Below are positions 19,387-28,295 of a DNA stretch of 64,000 nucleotides, piece after piece. Source of the stretch: Dysgonomonas sp. 521 (GTDB lineage: Bacteria > Bacteroidota > Bacteroidia > Bacteroidales > Dysgonomonadaceae). How positions within the stretch are numbered: position 1 is the first letter of the stretch; every line of letters begins with the position of its first letter. A program made the position numbers and the translations under genes. The notes beneath the pieces were generated by a model. That model searched no databases. It saw nothing but the letters and a program-made list of their open reading frames with translations, and had not been told where the DNA came from. The DNA lies in contig NZ_QVMO01000006.1 of assembly GCF_010501055.1 (NCBI RefSeq), positions 1-64,000 on the forward strand, given 5' to 3'.

Positions 19387-21492
19387 ATGACTTACAGGAC
19401 AATCAACAGTCTTATCATTCTTATTAGCATGAGTTGCATATGCCTTTTGGCATGTGCACCTCTTGCCAATGATAAAATTGAGTATAAACAGTGGTCTATT
19501 GTTTATAACAAGGAAACCAAAGCATTGGATTACAAACACGAAGGTAAAGATATTTTGTCAGGTGTGTTTGTAAAAGCAAAAGTTGGAGATGACTTTGTAG
19601 AAAGCACAAGTTATCCGCAAATGAGTATTAATAAAGAATCCGTTTCCGATATATTCGGGAAAGGTGAAAAATTTACGGTCAGCTATACAGGACTGGCAGG
19701 CAAGCCTGATATCAAACAGGTATATTATTTCTATCCGGAAAAAGAATACTTCCTTACCGAAGTATATTTAGAATCCGAATCTGATATTTCAAGCAATTAT
19801 ATTGCTCCCATATACACTACCACAAAGTCTGCATTCCTTCCATCGGACGAAACCAACAGAGTGCTGCGTGTGCCATACGATAACGATGCTTTTGTTCACT
19901 ATCTGTCTTCTCCGTTATCTGTCGAAGATATATCTTTCGAGGTTACATCCGTATTTAACGGAAAAGAACGTAATGGTTTGGTTATCGGCTCTGTAGAGCA
20001 TGATACTTGGAAAACAGGCATCCGTTATAAAGCCGAGGAAAATCAGTATATAGCCGAATTGGAGTGCTATGGCGGTGTTGTTCACGAACTGACCAGAGAT
20101 ATCAGCGAAAAGCCCGACAGGCCTTCCATTAAAGGGCACGGCAGCATTAAAGGTAAAAGCCTGAAATCTCCTAAAATGTTCTTTGGTATGTTCAAAGACT
20201 GGCGTCGTGGCATGGAAGCTTTTGGTGAGGCTAATGCTGTGGTTGCTCCTCCACGCAAATGGAACAGTGGTACGCCTTTCGGCTGGAACAGCTGGGGAGC
20301 TATGGCCGAAAAGGTGAATTATGAAGGCGCTGTAGATGTTTCCGACTTTATAAAGAATGAGTTGCAGTCGAAGAGCTTTGAAAATGATAATGTAACGTAT
20401 ATCGGACTTGACTCTTTCTGGGATAATTTTTCGGAAGACCAATTACGTCAGTTTGTAGAGCATTGCAAAGCAAATGGTCAGAAAGCAGGTATCTACTGGT
20501 GCCCGTTCTCCGACTGGCATGGTAATGCAGAAGCCTTCGTGGAAGGGACAAACAATGCTTATAAGTATAAGGATATATACATCTATGCAGATGGCAAGCC
20601 ACGCAAAGTGGAATCGCTTGCTGTAGACCCTACCCATCCGGGAACAAAACAACGGATGGAACACTATATCAACAAGTTCAAGAAACTGGGATATACATAT
20701 GTAAAGCTCGACTTTATCAATAATGGTACATTAGAAGCGGATTCATTTCATAATCCGGCTGTAACCACGGGTGTACAGGCTTACAACGAAGGGATGAAGT
20801 ACCTGTCGGATCTGTGTGGAGAAGATATGTTTATGGCTCTGTCTATTGCACCTACATTCCCTTCGCAATACGGTACATCGAAGCGTATCAGCTGCGATGC
20901 CTGGGGGGCAATGACCGAAGGCGACTGGGGTACGACAGGCTACATGCTCAACAGCCTTTCTTTCGGATGGTGGCTCGACCGCGTATATCCGTTCAATGAC
21001 GCCGATCATATCCTTCTTTATAAGCCACAGGAAGCTGGTGACTACAAAGAAGGTGCAAACCGTGCACGCATAACTTCAGCAGTTATTACAGGGATATATA
21101 TGCTTGGCGATAATTTTAGCCGGAAAGGCAAAATTCCGGGTAGTAAAGAGGCAAGGGATAAAGCATTGAAAGTTGCTACAAATAAAGATATCAATGATAT
21201 AGCCCGTATAGGCAGATCGTTTTATCCGGTAGAAGGCTATGTAGCAGAAGCTCCGGGCAAAGCAGAACCGGTGTATATGCTCGAAACAGCAGATTGTACC
21301 TATGTAGCTGTATTCAACTTTGATAAGGCAGCAAACAAGGAGGGAAACATAAGTTTGGATAGAATCGGACTGGCCGGTAAGAAGGTAAAAGGTAAGGAAC
21401 TGTGGACTTCATCGGAAGTTCTTGTTGAAGAAAGTATGCTTCAGTACTCTGTCCCACCACAGGACGCAAGGGTGTATAAGCTTATCCGGTGA
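19387..21492 (+). CDS. Clan GH-D alpha-galactosidase-like lipoprotein (GH27/GH36-related)
   Basis: A 701-residue predicted lipoprotein (lipobox LLAC, Cys23). A beta-sandwich N-terminal region is followed by a (beta/alpha)8 domain opening with FGWNSWGAMAEKVNY. The probable nucleophile is Asp442 in YVKLDFINN and the probable acid/base is Asp504 in RISCDAWGAM. This pattern belongs to the melibiase clan GH-D, where alpha-galactosidases and some alpha-N-acetylgalactosaminidases and beta-L-arabinopyranosidases occur. The sequence is too divergent to name the subfamily or linkage with certainty. A paralogue with the same layout lies at 30896-32896. It is the first enzyme after SusD, 19 bp downstream. 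Confidence 0.75.
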   Translation: MTYRTINSLIILISMSCICLLACAPLANDKIEYKQWSIVYNKETKALDYKHEGKDILSGVFVKAKVGDDFVESTSYPQMSINKESVSDIFGKGEKFTVSYTGLAGKPDIKQVYYFYPEKEYFLTEVYLESESDISSNYIAPIYTTTKSAFLPSDETNRVLRVPYDNDAFVHYLSSPLSVEDISFEVTSVFNGKERNGLVIGSVEHDTWKTGIRYKAEENQYIAELECYGGVVHELTRDISEKPDRPSIKGHGSIKGKSLKSPKMFFGMFKDWRRGMEAFGEANAVVAPPRKWNSGTPFGWNSWGAMAEKVNYEGAVDVSDFIKNELQSKSFENDNVTYIGLDSFWDNFSEDQLRQFVEHCKANGQKAGIYWCPFSDWHGNAEAFVEGTNNAYKYKDIYIYADGKPRKVESLAVDPTHPGTKQRMEHYINKFKKLGYTYVKLDFINNGTLEADSFHNPAVTTGVQAYNEGMKYLSDLCGEDMFMALSIAPTFPSQYGTSKRISCDAWGAMTEGDWGTTGYMLNSLSFGWWLDRVYPFNDADHILLYKPQEAGDYKEGANRARITSAVITGIYMLGDNFSRKGKIPGSKEARDKALKVATNKDINDIARIGRSFYPVEGYVAEAPGKAEPVYMLETADCTYVAVFNFDKAANKEGNISLDRIGLAGKKVKGKELWTSSEVLVEESMLQYSVPPQDARVYKLIR

Positions 21493-21515
21493 TTTAAGTT
21501 TGGTTATCACTAGGT

Positions 21516-21546
21516 GCATATATGCCTGCCTGGCGGGCATATATGT
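21516..21546. repeat. Short hairpin in operon spacer
   Basis: The arms 21516-21530 (GCATATATGCCTGCC) and 21532-21546 match as inverted repeats at 13 of 15 positions with a one-base loop. No T-run follows, so it is unlikely to be a simple intrinsic terminator. It may be an mRNA-processing or stabilising hairpin or a small palindromic repeat in the 152-bp gap between two enzyme genes. Confidence 0.6.
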
Positions 21547-21644
21547 TATCTTTCTGAAAAGGTATTGGAAAATAAATAAAGATTAATAACACAGGGAATA
21601 TTTGCCGGATTCAGGCATTGTATTCTTTCTAAAATTCTACGAAA

Positions 21645-23849
21645 ATGAGAACGGTGGTATTTAGTATTCTCTTCCTTCTTTTGATTCAGATCAATATACA
21701 AGGACAGAGCAAGGAAGTCATACAAGTTGAAACGAATGACTTAACGATGATTTTTACGGCGAGCCAGAACGAAAAAGTTATTTTTCAGTACTGGGGTAAT
21801 AAACTGGATGGAGTTTCCTCCTTCCTCGACAGAAAAGTGAAAGGTCAGCCGGACACAAACGATGATTTTATATCACAACTGTATCCTGCATACGGAGGGC
21901 GTTATTATCTCAATCCGGCATTGAAACTGACTCACGATGATGGTGTTCTAACTTCAGAACTGGTATATGCAGGAAGCCGGACAAAGACACTCGACAGCAA
22001 TAAAAAAGAAACTGTTGTCAGCCTCAAAGACAAGCTATATCCTGTATATGTGGATATTCGTTTTGTCGCTTATCAAAAAGAAAACATAATAACTCAGTCG
22101 GCTACCATCTACCACAACGAAAAAAATACAGTCAAAGTAGAAAACTTTGCGTCTTCTTATATTCCTCTGCATGCCGAATCATATTATCTGACACACTTTA
22201 ATGGCACATGGGCGGCAGAAATGCAAATGGAAGAAGAAGCCCTTACTCATGGGATAAAAGTGGTAGAATCGAAGAAAGGTGTCAGAACAACCCAATCTGA
22301 AAACCCTTCTTTCATCCTGTCCCTGAATGGTCCGTCGAAGGAAGATTCGGGAGAAGTATATGCCGGATCTCTGGCATGGTCGGGTAACTACAAGCTATCC
22401 TTCGAACTGGACGAAACAGGCAAGTTGGGTATTACATCAGGAATGAACCCTTTTGCATCTACTTTCTATCTGAAACCTGAACAAAAACTGGAAGCTCCTG
22501 AAATGGTTCTTACATATAGCGCCAATGGTATCGGACAAATATCAAGAAATTATCATGATTGGGCTCGCAAATATGCAATGGCACATGGCGATCAATTACA
22601 CCCGATTATTCTCAATAGCTGGGAAGGCGCATATTTCACTTTCGATGAAAAGACAATCACCGACATGATGGACAATGCCGCTAAATTCGGAGTGGAAATG
22701 TTTGTTCTGGATGACGGCTGGTTTGGCAACAAATATCCGCGCAATGGTGATAATGCAGGTCTTGGAGACTGGCAGACAAACAAGAAGAAATTGCCGAGAG
22801 GTATTCCATACCTTGCAGATTACGCTGTTAACAAAGGCTTAAAATTTGGTATCTGGATTGAACCCGAAATGGTGAATCCTGACAGCGAACTGGCAAAAAA
22901 ACATCCTGAATGGATTGTGAAAAGTGGTAAACGCGATATTCTTCCTATGCGTAACCAGTGGTTACTGGATTTGAGTAACCCGGCGGTTCAGGATTTTGTT
23001 TTCAAAACATTTGACGATGTGGTTTCCATGTCTCCTAATATCAGCTACATCAAATGGGATGCGAATCGCCATGTCGACAATGTTGGTTCGGACTACCTGC
23101 CTGCTAGTGAGCAGACTCATTTCTGGTACGAATATGTAAAGGGATTGTATAATGTATATGAAAAAATCAGGGCAAAATATCCTGATATCCAGATACAGTT
23201 ATGCTCTTCCGGCGGAGGCCGTGTCGAATTCGGCGCGTTGAAGTATCATGACGAATTCTGGGCAAGTGATAATACAAATGCCTTAGACCGTATCTTTATA
23301 CAATATGGAACCAATCTCTTCTTCCCGGCTATTGCTACAGGTTCGCATGTGTCCACCAGCCCCAATCACCAGACAGGAATGATGGCTCCGCTTAAGTTCC
23401 GTTTCGATGTAGCTATGTCAGGTCGTCTGGGTATGGAGTTACAGCCGAAGGATATACAAGGTGATGAATACGAATTTGCAGCAAATGCAATCAAAGACTA
23501 TAAGCAAATCAGGCCGATAGTTCAGTTAGGTGATTTATACAGGCTCATCTCTCCTTATGATAAAAATGACTGGGCATCACATATGTACGTCTCAAAAGAT
23601 AAGAAACAATCTGTACTTTTCGCTTACAGCCTCAAATATCACGGACGTACTACCTATTTTGAAACAAAACTGAAAGGCTTGGATCCTACCAAAAATTATA
23701 AAATAACAGAGCTGAATGTAAAACCGGGTCAAAGCTCATTCTATGGAAACGGACAAACATTTTCGGGTGATTACCTGATGAAAGCAGGAATCAACCTGAA
23801 TATCGGAAATCCGTTCGACAGTGCTGTCCTACTTATCTCTCAGGAATAA
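21645..23849 (+). CDS. GH36 alpha-galactosidase, secreted (second copy)
   Basis: A 734-residue retaining alpha-galactosidase with an N-terminal signal peptide (about 20 residues, before QSKEV). The nucleophile is Asp472 in SYIKWDANRH and the acid/base is Asp542 in WASDNTNALDR. DDGWFGNKYPRNGDN and the preceding beta-sandwich domain are present. It is clearly a paralogue of the enzyme at 7051-9222, with diverged flanking regions, which suggests different substrates or sites of action within one pathway. It is separated by 231 bp from the GH43 gene, and that gap is filled by a palindromic repeat. Confidence 0.95.
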   Translation: MRTVVFSILFLLLIQINIQGQSKEVIQVETNDLTMIFTASQNEKVIFQYWGNKLDGVSSFLDRKVKGQPDTNDDFISQLYPAYGGRYYLNPALKLTHDDGVLTSELVYAGSRTKTLDSNKKETVVSLKDKLYPVYVDIRFVAYQKENIITQSATIYHNEKNTVKVENFASSYIPLHAESYYLTHFNGTWAAEMQMEEEALTHGIKVVESKKGVRTTQSENPSFILSLNGPSKEDSGEVYAGSLAWSGNYKLSFELDETGKLGITSGMNPFASTFYLKPEQKLEAPEMVLTYSANGIGQISRNYHDWARKYAMAHGDQLHPIILNSWEGAYFTFDEKTITDMMDNAAKFGVEMFVLDDGWFGNKYPRNGDNAGLGDWQTNKKKLPRGIPYLADYAVNKGLKFGIWIEPEMVNPDSELAKKHPEWIVKSGKRDILPMRNQWLLDLSNPAVQDFVFKTFDDVVSMSPNISYIKWDANRHVDNVGSDYLPASEQTHFWYEYVKGLYNVYEKIRAKYPDIQIQLCSSGGGRVEFGALKYHDEFWASDNTNALDRIFIQYGTNLFFPAIATGSHVSTSPNHQTGMMAPLKFRFDVAMSGRLGMELQPKDIQGDEYEFAANAIKDYKQIRPIVQLGDLYRLISPYDKNDWASHMYVSKDKKQSVLFAYSLKYHGRTTYFETKLKGLDPTKNYKITELNVKPGQSSFYGNGQTFSGDYLMKAGINLNIGNPFDSAVLLISQE

Positions 23850-23908
23850 ATAAACTTTCAATTTGTCTGCTATTTTGATTTAGGGTAGCGGGTTCATATT
23901 TCACAGAA

Positions 23909-24059
23909 GGGGGTGTGTCAAAAGTAAAACATCTCTATCAAATTGTTACTCTCTTTGTCATTCTGAGTGCAACGAAGAATCTCGACCTACCAGATACGAG
24001 ATGTTTCACTCCGTTCAACATGACAAAAAGATATGAAAAGATACTTTTGAGACACCCTC
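23909..24059. repeat. Interspersed palindromic repeat, family 'gtcattctgag' (copy 1)
   Basis: A roughly 151-bp element with 18-bp imperfect terminal inverted repeats (23909-23926 with 24042-24059, 16 of 18 matching). It contains inner inverted TTTGTCAT/ATGACAAA arms and the core CTGAGTGCAACGAAGAATCT (about 23963-23982). A related copy in reverse orientation lies at 32957-33098. Elements with this type of core are scattered in many bacterial genomes. It ends about 20 bp before the GH43 start codon. An 85-codon reading frame starting here is an artefact of the repeat. Confidence 0.7.
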
Positions 24060-24080
24060 CTCTTTCGAGTCTTTATTATC

Positions 24081-25664
24081 ATGAAAACAGTACTACAAAA
24101 GATAACTTTATCTGCATTTCTTTTATTGCAGGTATCTACTTTCTCAGCCCAAGAGAATATAAATACGGATAACCGCTGGGGCGATCAGGGAAATGGGAGA
24201 TATGTAAATCCTATACTCAATGCCGATTATTCCGATCCGGATGTTATCAGGGTAGGAGAAAAATATTACATGGTCTGCTCCGATTTCCATTTCATTGGGA
24301 TGCCTGTGCTTGAATCCGATGATATGGTAAACTGGACAATTATAAGCCAGGTATACGATAAGTTCGACTTCCCCGAGTGGGAAACCAACCAACGCTATGG
24401 AGGCGGCTCATGGGCTCCGGCTATCCGTTTTCATGATGGGAAATTCTGGGTTTTCTTCTGCACACCGCACGAAGGTTTATTTATGTCGAATGCAACCAAT
24501 CCGGCAGGGCCGTGGGCTCCGTTGGTGAACGTGAAGCATATCGAAGGCTGGGAAGACCCTTGTCCATTCTGGGATGAAGACGGACAGGCATATGTAGGTC
24601 GTAGCCAGCTGGGTGCAGGGCCTATCATCCTCCACAAAATGAGTCCGGACGGAACCCGGCTTTTGGATGATGGTGTAACTGTATACGAAGGGCCTGTTGC
24701 CGAAGGTACAAAGATCCATAAGATGAATGGCTATTACTATATGAGTATTCCCGAAGGTGGAGTTGCTACCGGATGGCAAACGGTGTTACGCTCAAAAGAC
24801 ATCTATGGGCCATACGAAAGAAAAATTGTTCTCGAACCGGGAGTAACAGACGTAAACGGTCCTCATCAGGGGGCATTGGTTGATACACCTGACGGTGAAT
24901 GGTGGTTCTATCATTTTCAGTCGAAAGACCCGCTGGGACGCATTGTTCATTTACAACCCGTGCAATGGGTAGACGGATGGCCACAGATAGGTGTAGACTA
25001 TGATAAGAACGGGGTGGGAGAGCCAGTGAAAGAATGGATAAAGCCTAAGACCGGAAAGACTGTATCAATAATTGCGCCGCAAGGTTCTGATGAATTCTCT
25101 TCTGATAAGCTAAACCTGCAATGGCAGTTCAATCATAATCCTGTAAATGAAAACTGGTCGTTATCCGAACGCTCCAGCTATTTACGCATAAAGGCTTTAA
25201 AGGCTGATAATCTGAGAGGTTCAAAAAATATGATTACCCAAAAGGTAATGGGATATGAGGGTGAGGCTTCTACCGAAATTGATTGTAGTAACCTGCTGAA
25301 CGGACAACGGGTAGGGCTTTTGTGTGCCGGTAACCTCTATAATGCAATAGGTGTATTACACGAGAATGGAAAGAATTACATCTATTATGAAAGTGATGGA
25401 AAGAGCAAAAAGATAACTCCTGTCGCAACAGAAAAGGTATACCTGAAAGTATCATTAAATGCAAATACAAACGGGCATCAACTCTATTATAGCTTCGACA
25501 ATTCAACCTTTATTGCATGCGAATCTCCGTATGCCTTACAGTCCAGCGACTGGAAAGGGGCACGTGTAGGTTTGTACTCATATAATACCGAAAAAGATGG
25601 AGGAAATGCAGACTTCAACTGGTTCAGGTATGAGTTCGACGGACCTGGATTATATCGTAAATAA
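24081..25664 (+). CDS. GH43 family glycosidase (beta-xylosidase / alpha-L-arabinofuranosidase type)
   Basis: A 527-residue inverting enzyme with a signal peptide (cleaved near STFSAQ). The five-bladed beta-propeller occupies about residues 35-320. The catalytic base is Asp52 in YSDPDVI, the pKa modulator Asp159 in WEDPCPFW, and the general acid Glu208 in VAEGTKIHKM. The C-terminal part (about 335-520) is a beta-sandwich of the kind found after GH43 catalytic domains (GH43_C2/DUF1349-like). Activity on beta-xylosyl or alpha-L-arabinofuranosyl ends is usual for the family, but other specificities exist. It sits 25 bp upstream of the GH2 gene. Confidence 0.88.
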   Translation: MKTVLQKITLSAFLLLQVSTFSAQENINTDNRWGDQGNGRYVNPILNADYSDPDVIRVGEKYYMVCSDFHFIGMPVLESDDMVNWTIISQVYDKFDFPEWETNQRYGGGSWAPAIRFHDGKFWVFFCTPHEGLFMSNATNPAGPWAPLVNVKHIEGWEDPCPFWDEDGQAYVGRSQLGAGPIILHKMSPDGTRLLDDGVTVYEGPVAEGTKIHKMNGYYYMSIPEGGVATGWQTVLRSKDIYGPYERKIVLEPGVTDVNGPHQGALVDTPDGEWWFYHFQSKDPLGRIVHLQPVQWVDGWPQIGVDYDKNGVGEPVKEWIKPKTGKTVSIIAPQGSDEFSSDKLNLQWQFNHNPVNENWSLSERSSYLRIKALKADNLRGSKNMITQKVMGYEGEASTEIDCSNLLNGQRVGLLCAGNLYNAIGVLHENGKNYIYYESDGKSKKITPVATEKVYLKVSLNANTNGHQLYYSFDNSTFIACESPYALQSSDWKGARVGLYSYNTEKDGGNADFNWFRYEFDGPGLYRK

Positions 25665-25689
25665 TAATTAATTAACAAATAATATAAAA

Positions 25690-28284
25690 ATGAAAAGTTT
25701 ATTAAAAAATTATTGTATCAAATTAGCTTTATTGGCATTTGTCATACTATCCTGCGAGTCAGTATCGGCAACACCAATAAAAAAAGAATTAAACTCAGGA
25801 TGGAAATTCCGTCAATGGAGACTCAATAACTGGTATCCTGCCACTGTACCCGGTGTAATTCATACCGACCTGATGGCAAACGGAATTATCGAAGACCCTT
25901 TCTACAGGCTGAACGAAAGAAGTGTACAATGGGTAGATAAGGAAGACTGGATGTACGAGACTCATTTCGACGTAGATAGTGAAACATTCAGAAAAGAAAA
26001 TATCCGCCTGCATTTTATGGGGCTCGATACCTATGTACATGTCTATCTGAATGGAGAAAGTATCCTCGAAGGAGATAATATGTTCCGTGAATGGAAGGTG
26101 GATATAAAAGATAAACTGAAAGAAAAAGACAACAAGCTGGAAGTCTTTTTCCGTTCACCTATCAAAGAAGATATTCCAAAATTCGACTCTTATCCATACC
26201 GTTATCAGACAGGACCCGACCAATCTCAACAAGGGGGGATATTTGAAAAAACAGTGAGCCCTTTTGCCCGTAAGGCCGGATATCATTACGGATGGGACTG
26301 GGGCCCGCGTCTGGTTACTTCGGGTATCTGGCGTCCTGTTTACCTTGAAGCATGGGACAATGCCCGTATCGAAAATGTGTATGTCCGTCAAAAAGATATT
26401 ACAAAACAAAAAGCTGTTCTGTCATTCGAAACCGAAGTGCTGGCTGATAAAGATATTCGTGGAGCTAAGGTTACTGTAAAAGATAAACAAACAGGTACAA
26501 CCTATGGTACTGCAACCGCAGATTTAAAGAAAGGCATCAATACTGTTGCTGTCGATTTCACCATCAACAATCCTAAACTATGGTGGTCGAACGGATTGGG
26601 CGAAGCTCATCTGTATGACTTTCATACAGAGGTGACCGCTAACTCAAAAACACTCGACAGCCATGATGTAAAAACAGGACTGCGTTCGATAAAAGTCATT
26701 ACCGAACCTGATAAGGATGGTTCACCTCTCTATTTCGAACTGAATGGAGTACGCATATTTGCCAAAGGAGCAAATCTTGTTCCGGGGGATAATTTCCTTC
26801 CGAGAATAACAAGGGAAAAATATGAAAAAACAGTTCTGGATGCAGTAGATGCCAATATGAATATGCTCCGTGTATGGGGTGGTGGTATCTATGAAGATGA
26901 TAATTTTTATGAATTTTGTGATAAATATGGTATTCTGGTATGGCAGGACTTTATGTTTGCATGCAGCCTCTATCCGTCCGAAGGTAAGTTCTTGGAGTCG
27001 ATAAAACATGAAGCTATAGATAATATCAAGCGTCTGCGAAACCATCCTTCTATAGCCGTTTGGTGCGGAAACAACGAAGCCTATTATTTCTGGTACAACT
27101 GGGATTTAAAAAAGAATTATGCAAGCCAAAATCCCGAATATGCAAAAGTAATCTGGAGGCAATATACAGACCTCTTCCACAAATTATTGCCTGAAATGGT
27201 AGAAGAATACCATTCAGAATCATTCTATCGCCCGTCATCTCCATATGGATATCCGGGTGAGGGCGACGACCCTAAACACGGAGACCGCCACTATTGGGGT
27301 GTATGGCATGGACGTAAGCCTATTACAGATTATAACATAGAGCGCAGCCGCTTCTTTAGCGAATATGGCTTCCAGTCGTTCCCTGAATTCGAATCCGTAA
27401 AGATATATGCGCCTAAGAAGGAAGACTGGGTAATAACATCGGAGGTAATGATGGATCACCAGCGGGCAGGTACATATGCCAACAATCTGATAGAGGAATA
27501 CCTGTTGAATGAATATCAGAAACCGAAAGACTTCGAATCATTCCTTTATATGAATCAGGTGTTGCAAGGAGATGCAATCAAAATAGCGATGGAAGCACAC
27601 CGCAGGGATATGCCTTATTGTATGGGTACACTTTTCTGGCAGCATAACGATTGCTGGCCGGTGGCGTCATGGGCTAGCCGCGACTATTATGGACGCTGGA
27701 AAGCACAGCATTATTTTACCCGCGAGGCTTATAAGGATGTACTGGTATCGCCTATTGCTAAGGATGACAAATTGGATATCTATATTGTATCCGACAGACT
27801 TGCCGAATCAAAAGCAGCTTTGAACCTGAAAATATTAAAACTGGATGGTACGGTTGTAGATGAGAAAAAACTCAATGTATCAATCCCTGCCAATACCAGT
27901 AAAAATGTATTTTCTGCATCGGTGAATACCCTGCTGAAAGGAACAGCCAAAGGCGATGTTGTAGTACATGTGGAACTAACCGATAACGCAGGAAAAATGT
28001 ATACCAACAATTATTTCCTGCTGCCACAGAAGTATATCAACTTCCCTAAAGCGAGTATCCGTAAGAGTGTAAAGGCGGTAAACGGAGGTTATGAAGTATC
28101 TCTTACTACAGATAATTTTGCCCGGGCGGCATTCATGTCTATCGAAGGAATCGATAATTTCTTTGAGAATAACTATTTCGATATTCTTCCGGGGCAGACT
28201 GTAACCACTATGGTGAAAACATCTGCGTCTCAGGCTAATTTTGAAAAGCAGCTGAAAGTCGTGTCATTGAGAGACGGATATTAA
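25690..28284 (+). CDS. GH2 beta-mannosidase
   Basis: An 864-residue retaining exo-beta-mannosidase with a signal peptide (possibly a lipoprotein through the Cys of VILSCESVS). The N-terminal sugar-binding domain has the mannosidase-type opening TVPGVIHTDLMANGIIEDPF. An immunoglobulin-like domain and a (beta/alpha)8 domain follow, with acid/base Glu463 in VWCGNNEAYY and nucleophile Glu558 in FFSEYGFQSFPEF. RVWGGGIYEDDNFYE and TLFWQHNDCWPVASW are also typical of beta-mannosidases and not beta-galactosidases. It would cleave terminal beta-mannose from manno-oligosaccharides and, with the alpha-galactosidases, points to galactomannan-like oligomers. It lies 11 bp before the GH3 gene. Confidence 0.93.
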   Translation: MKSLLKNYCIKLALLAFVILSCESVSATPIKKELNSGWKFRQWRLNNWYPATVPGVIHTDLMANGIIEDPFYRLNERSVQWVDKEDWMYETHFDVDSETFRKENIRLHFMGLDTYVHVYLNGESILEGDNMFREWKVDIKDKLKEKDNKLEVFFRSPIKEDIPKFDSYPYRYQTGPDQSQQGGIFEKTVSPFARKAGYHYGWDWGPRLVTSGIWRPVYLEAWDNARIENVYVRQKDITKQKAVLSFETEVLADKDIRGAKVTVKDKQTGTTYGTATADLKKGINTVAVDFTINNPKLWWSNGLGEAHLYDFHTEVTANSKTLDSHDVKTGLRSIKVITEPDKDGSPLYFELNGVRIFAKGANLVPGDNFLPRITREKYEKTVLDAVDANMNMLRVWGGGIYEDDNFYEFCDKYGILVWQDFMFACSLYPSEGKFLESIKHEAIDNIKRLRNHPSIAVWCGNNEAYYFWYNWDLKKNYASQNPEYAKVIWRQYTDLFHKLLPEMVEEYHSESFYRPSSPYGYPGEGDDPKHGDRHYWGVWHGRKPITDYNIERSRFFSEYGFQSFPEFESVKIYAPKKEDWVITSEVMMDHQRAGTYANNLIEEYLLNEYQKPKDFESFLYMNQVLQGDAIKIAMEAHRRDMPYCMGTLFWQHNDCWPVASWASRDYYGRWKAQHYFTREAYKDVLVSPIAKDDKLDIYIVSDRLAESKAALNLKILKLDGTVVDEKKLNVSIPANTSKNVFSASVNTLLKGTAKGDVVVHVELTDNAGKMYTNNYFLLPQKYINFPKASIRKSVKAVNGGYEVSLTTDNFARAAFMSIEGIDNFFENNYFDILPGQTVTTMVKTSASQANFEKQLKVVSLRDGY

Positions 28285-28295
28285 TAGATATAAAT

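Noticed and set aside
23915-24172. 85-codon frame before the GH43 gene
   Set aside because: It lies mostly inside the interspersed palindromic repeat and overlaps the GH43 signal peptide in another frame.
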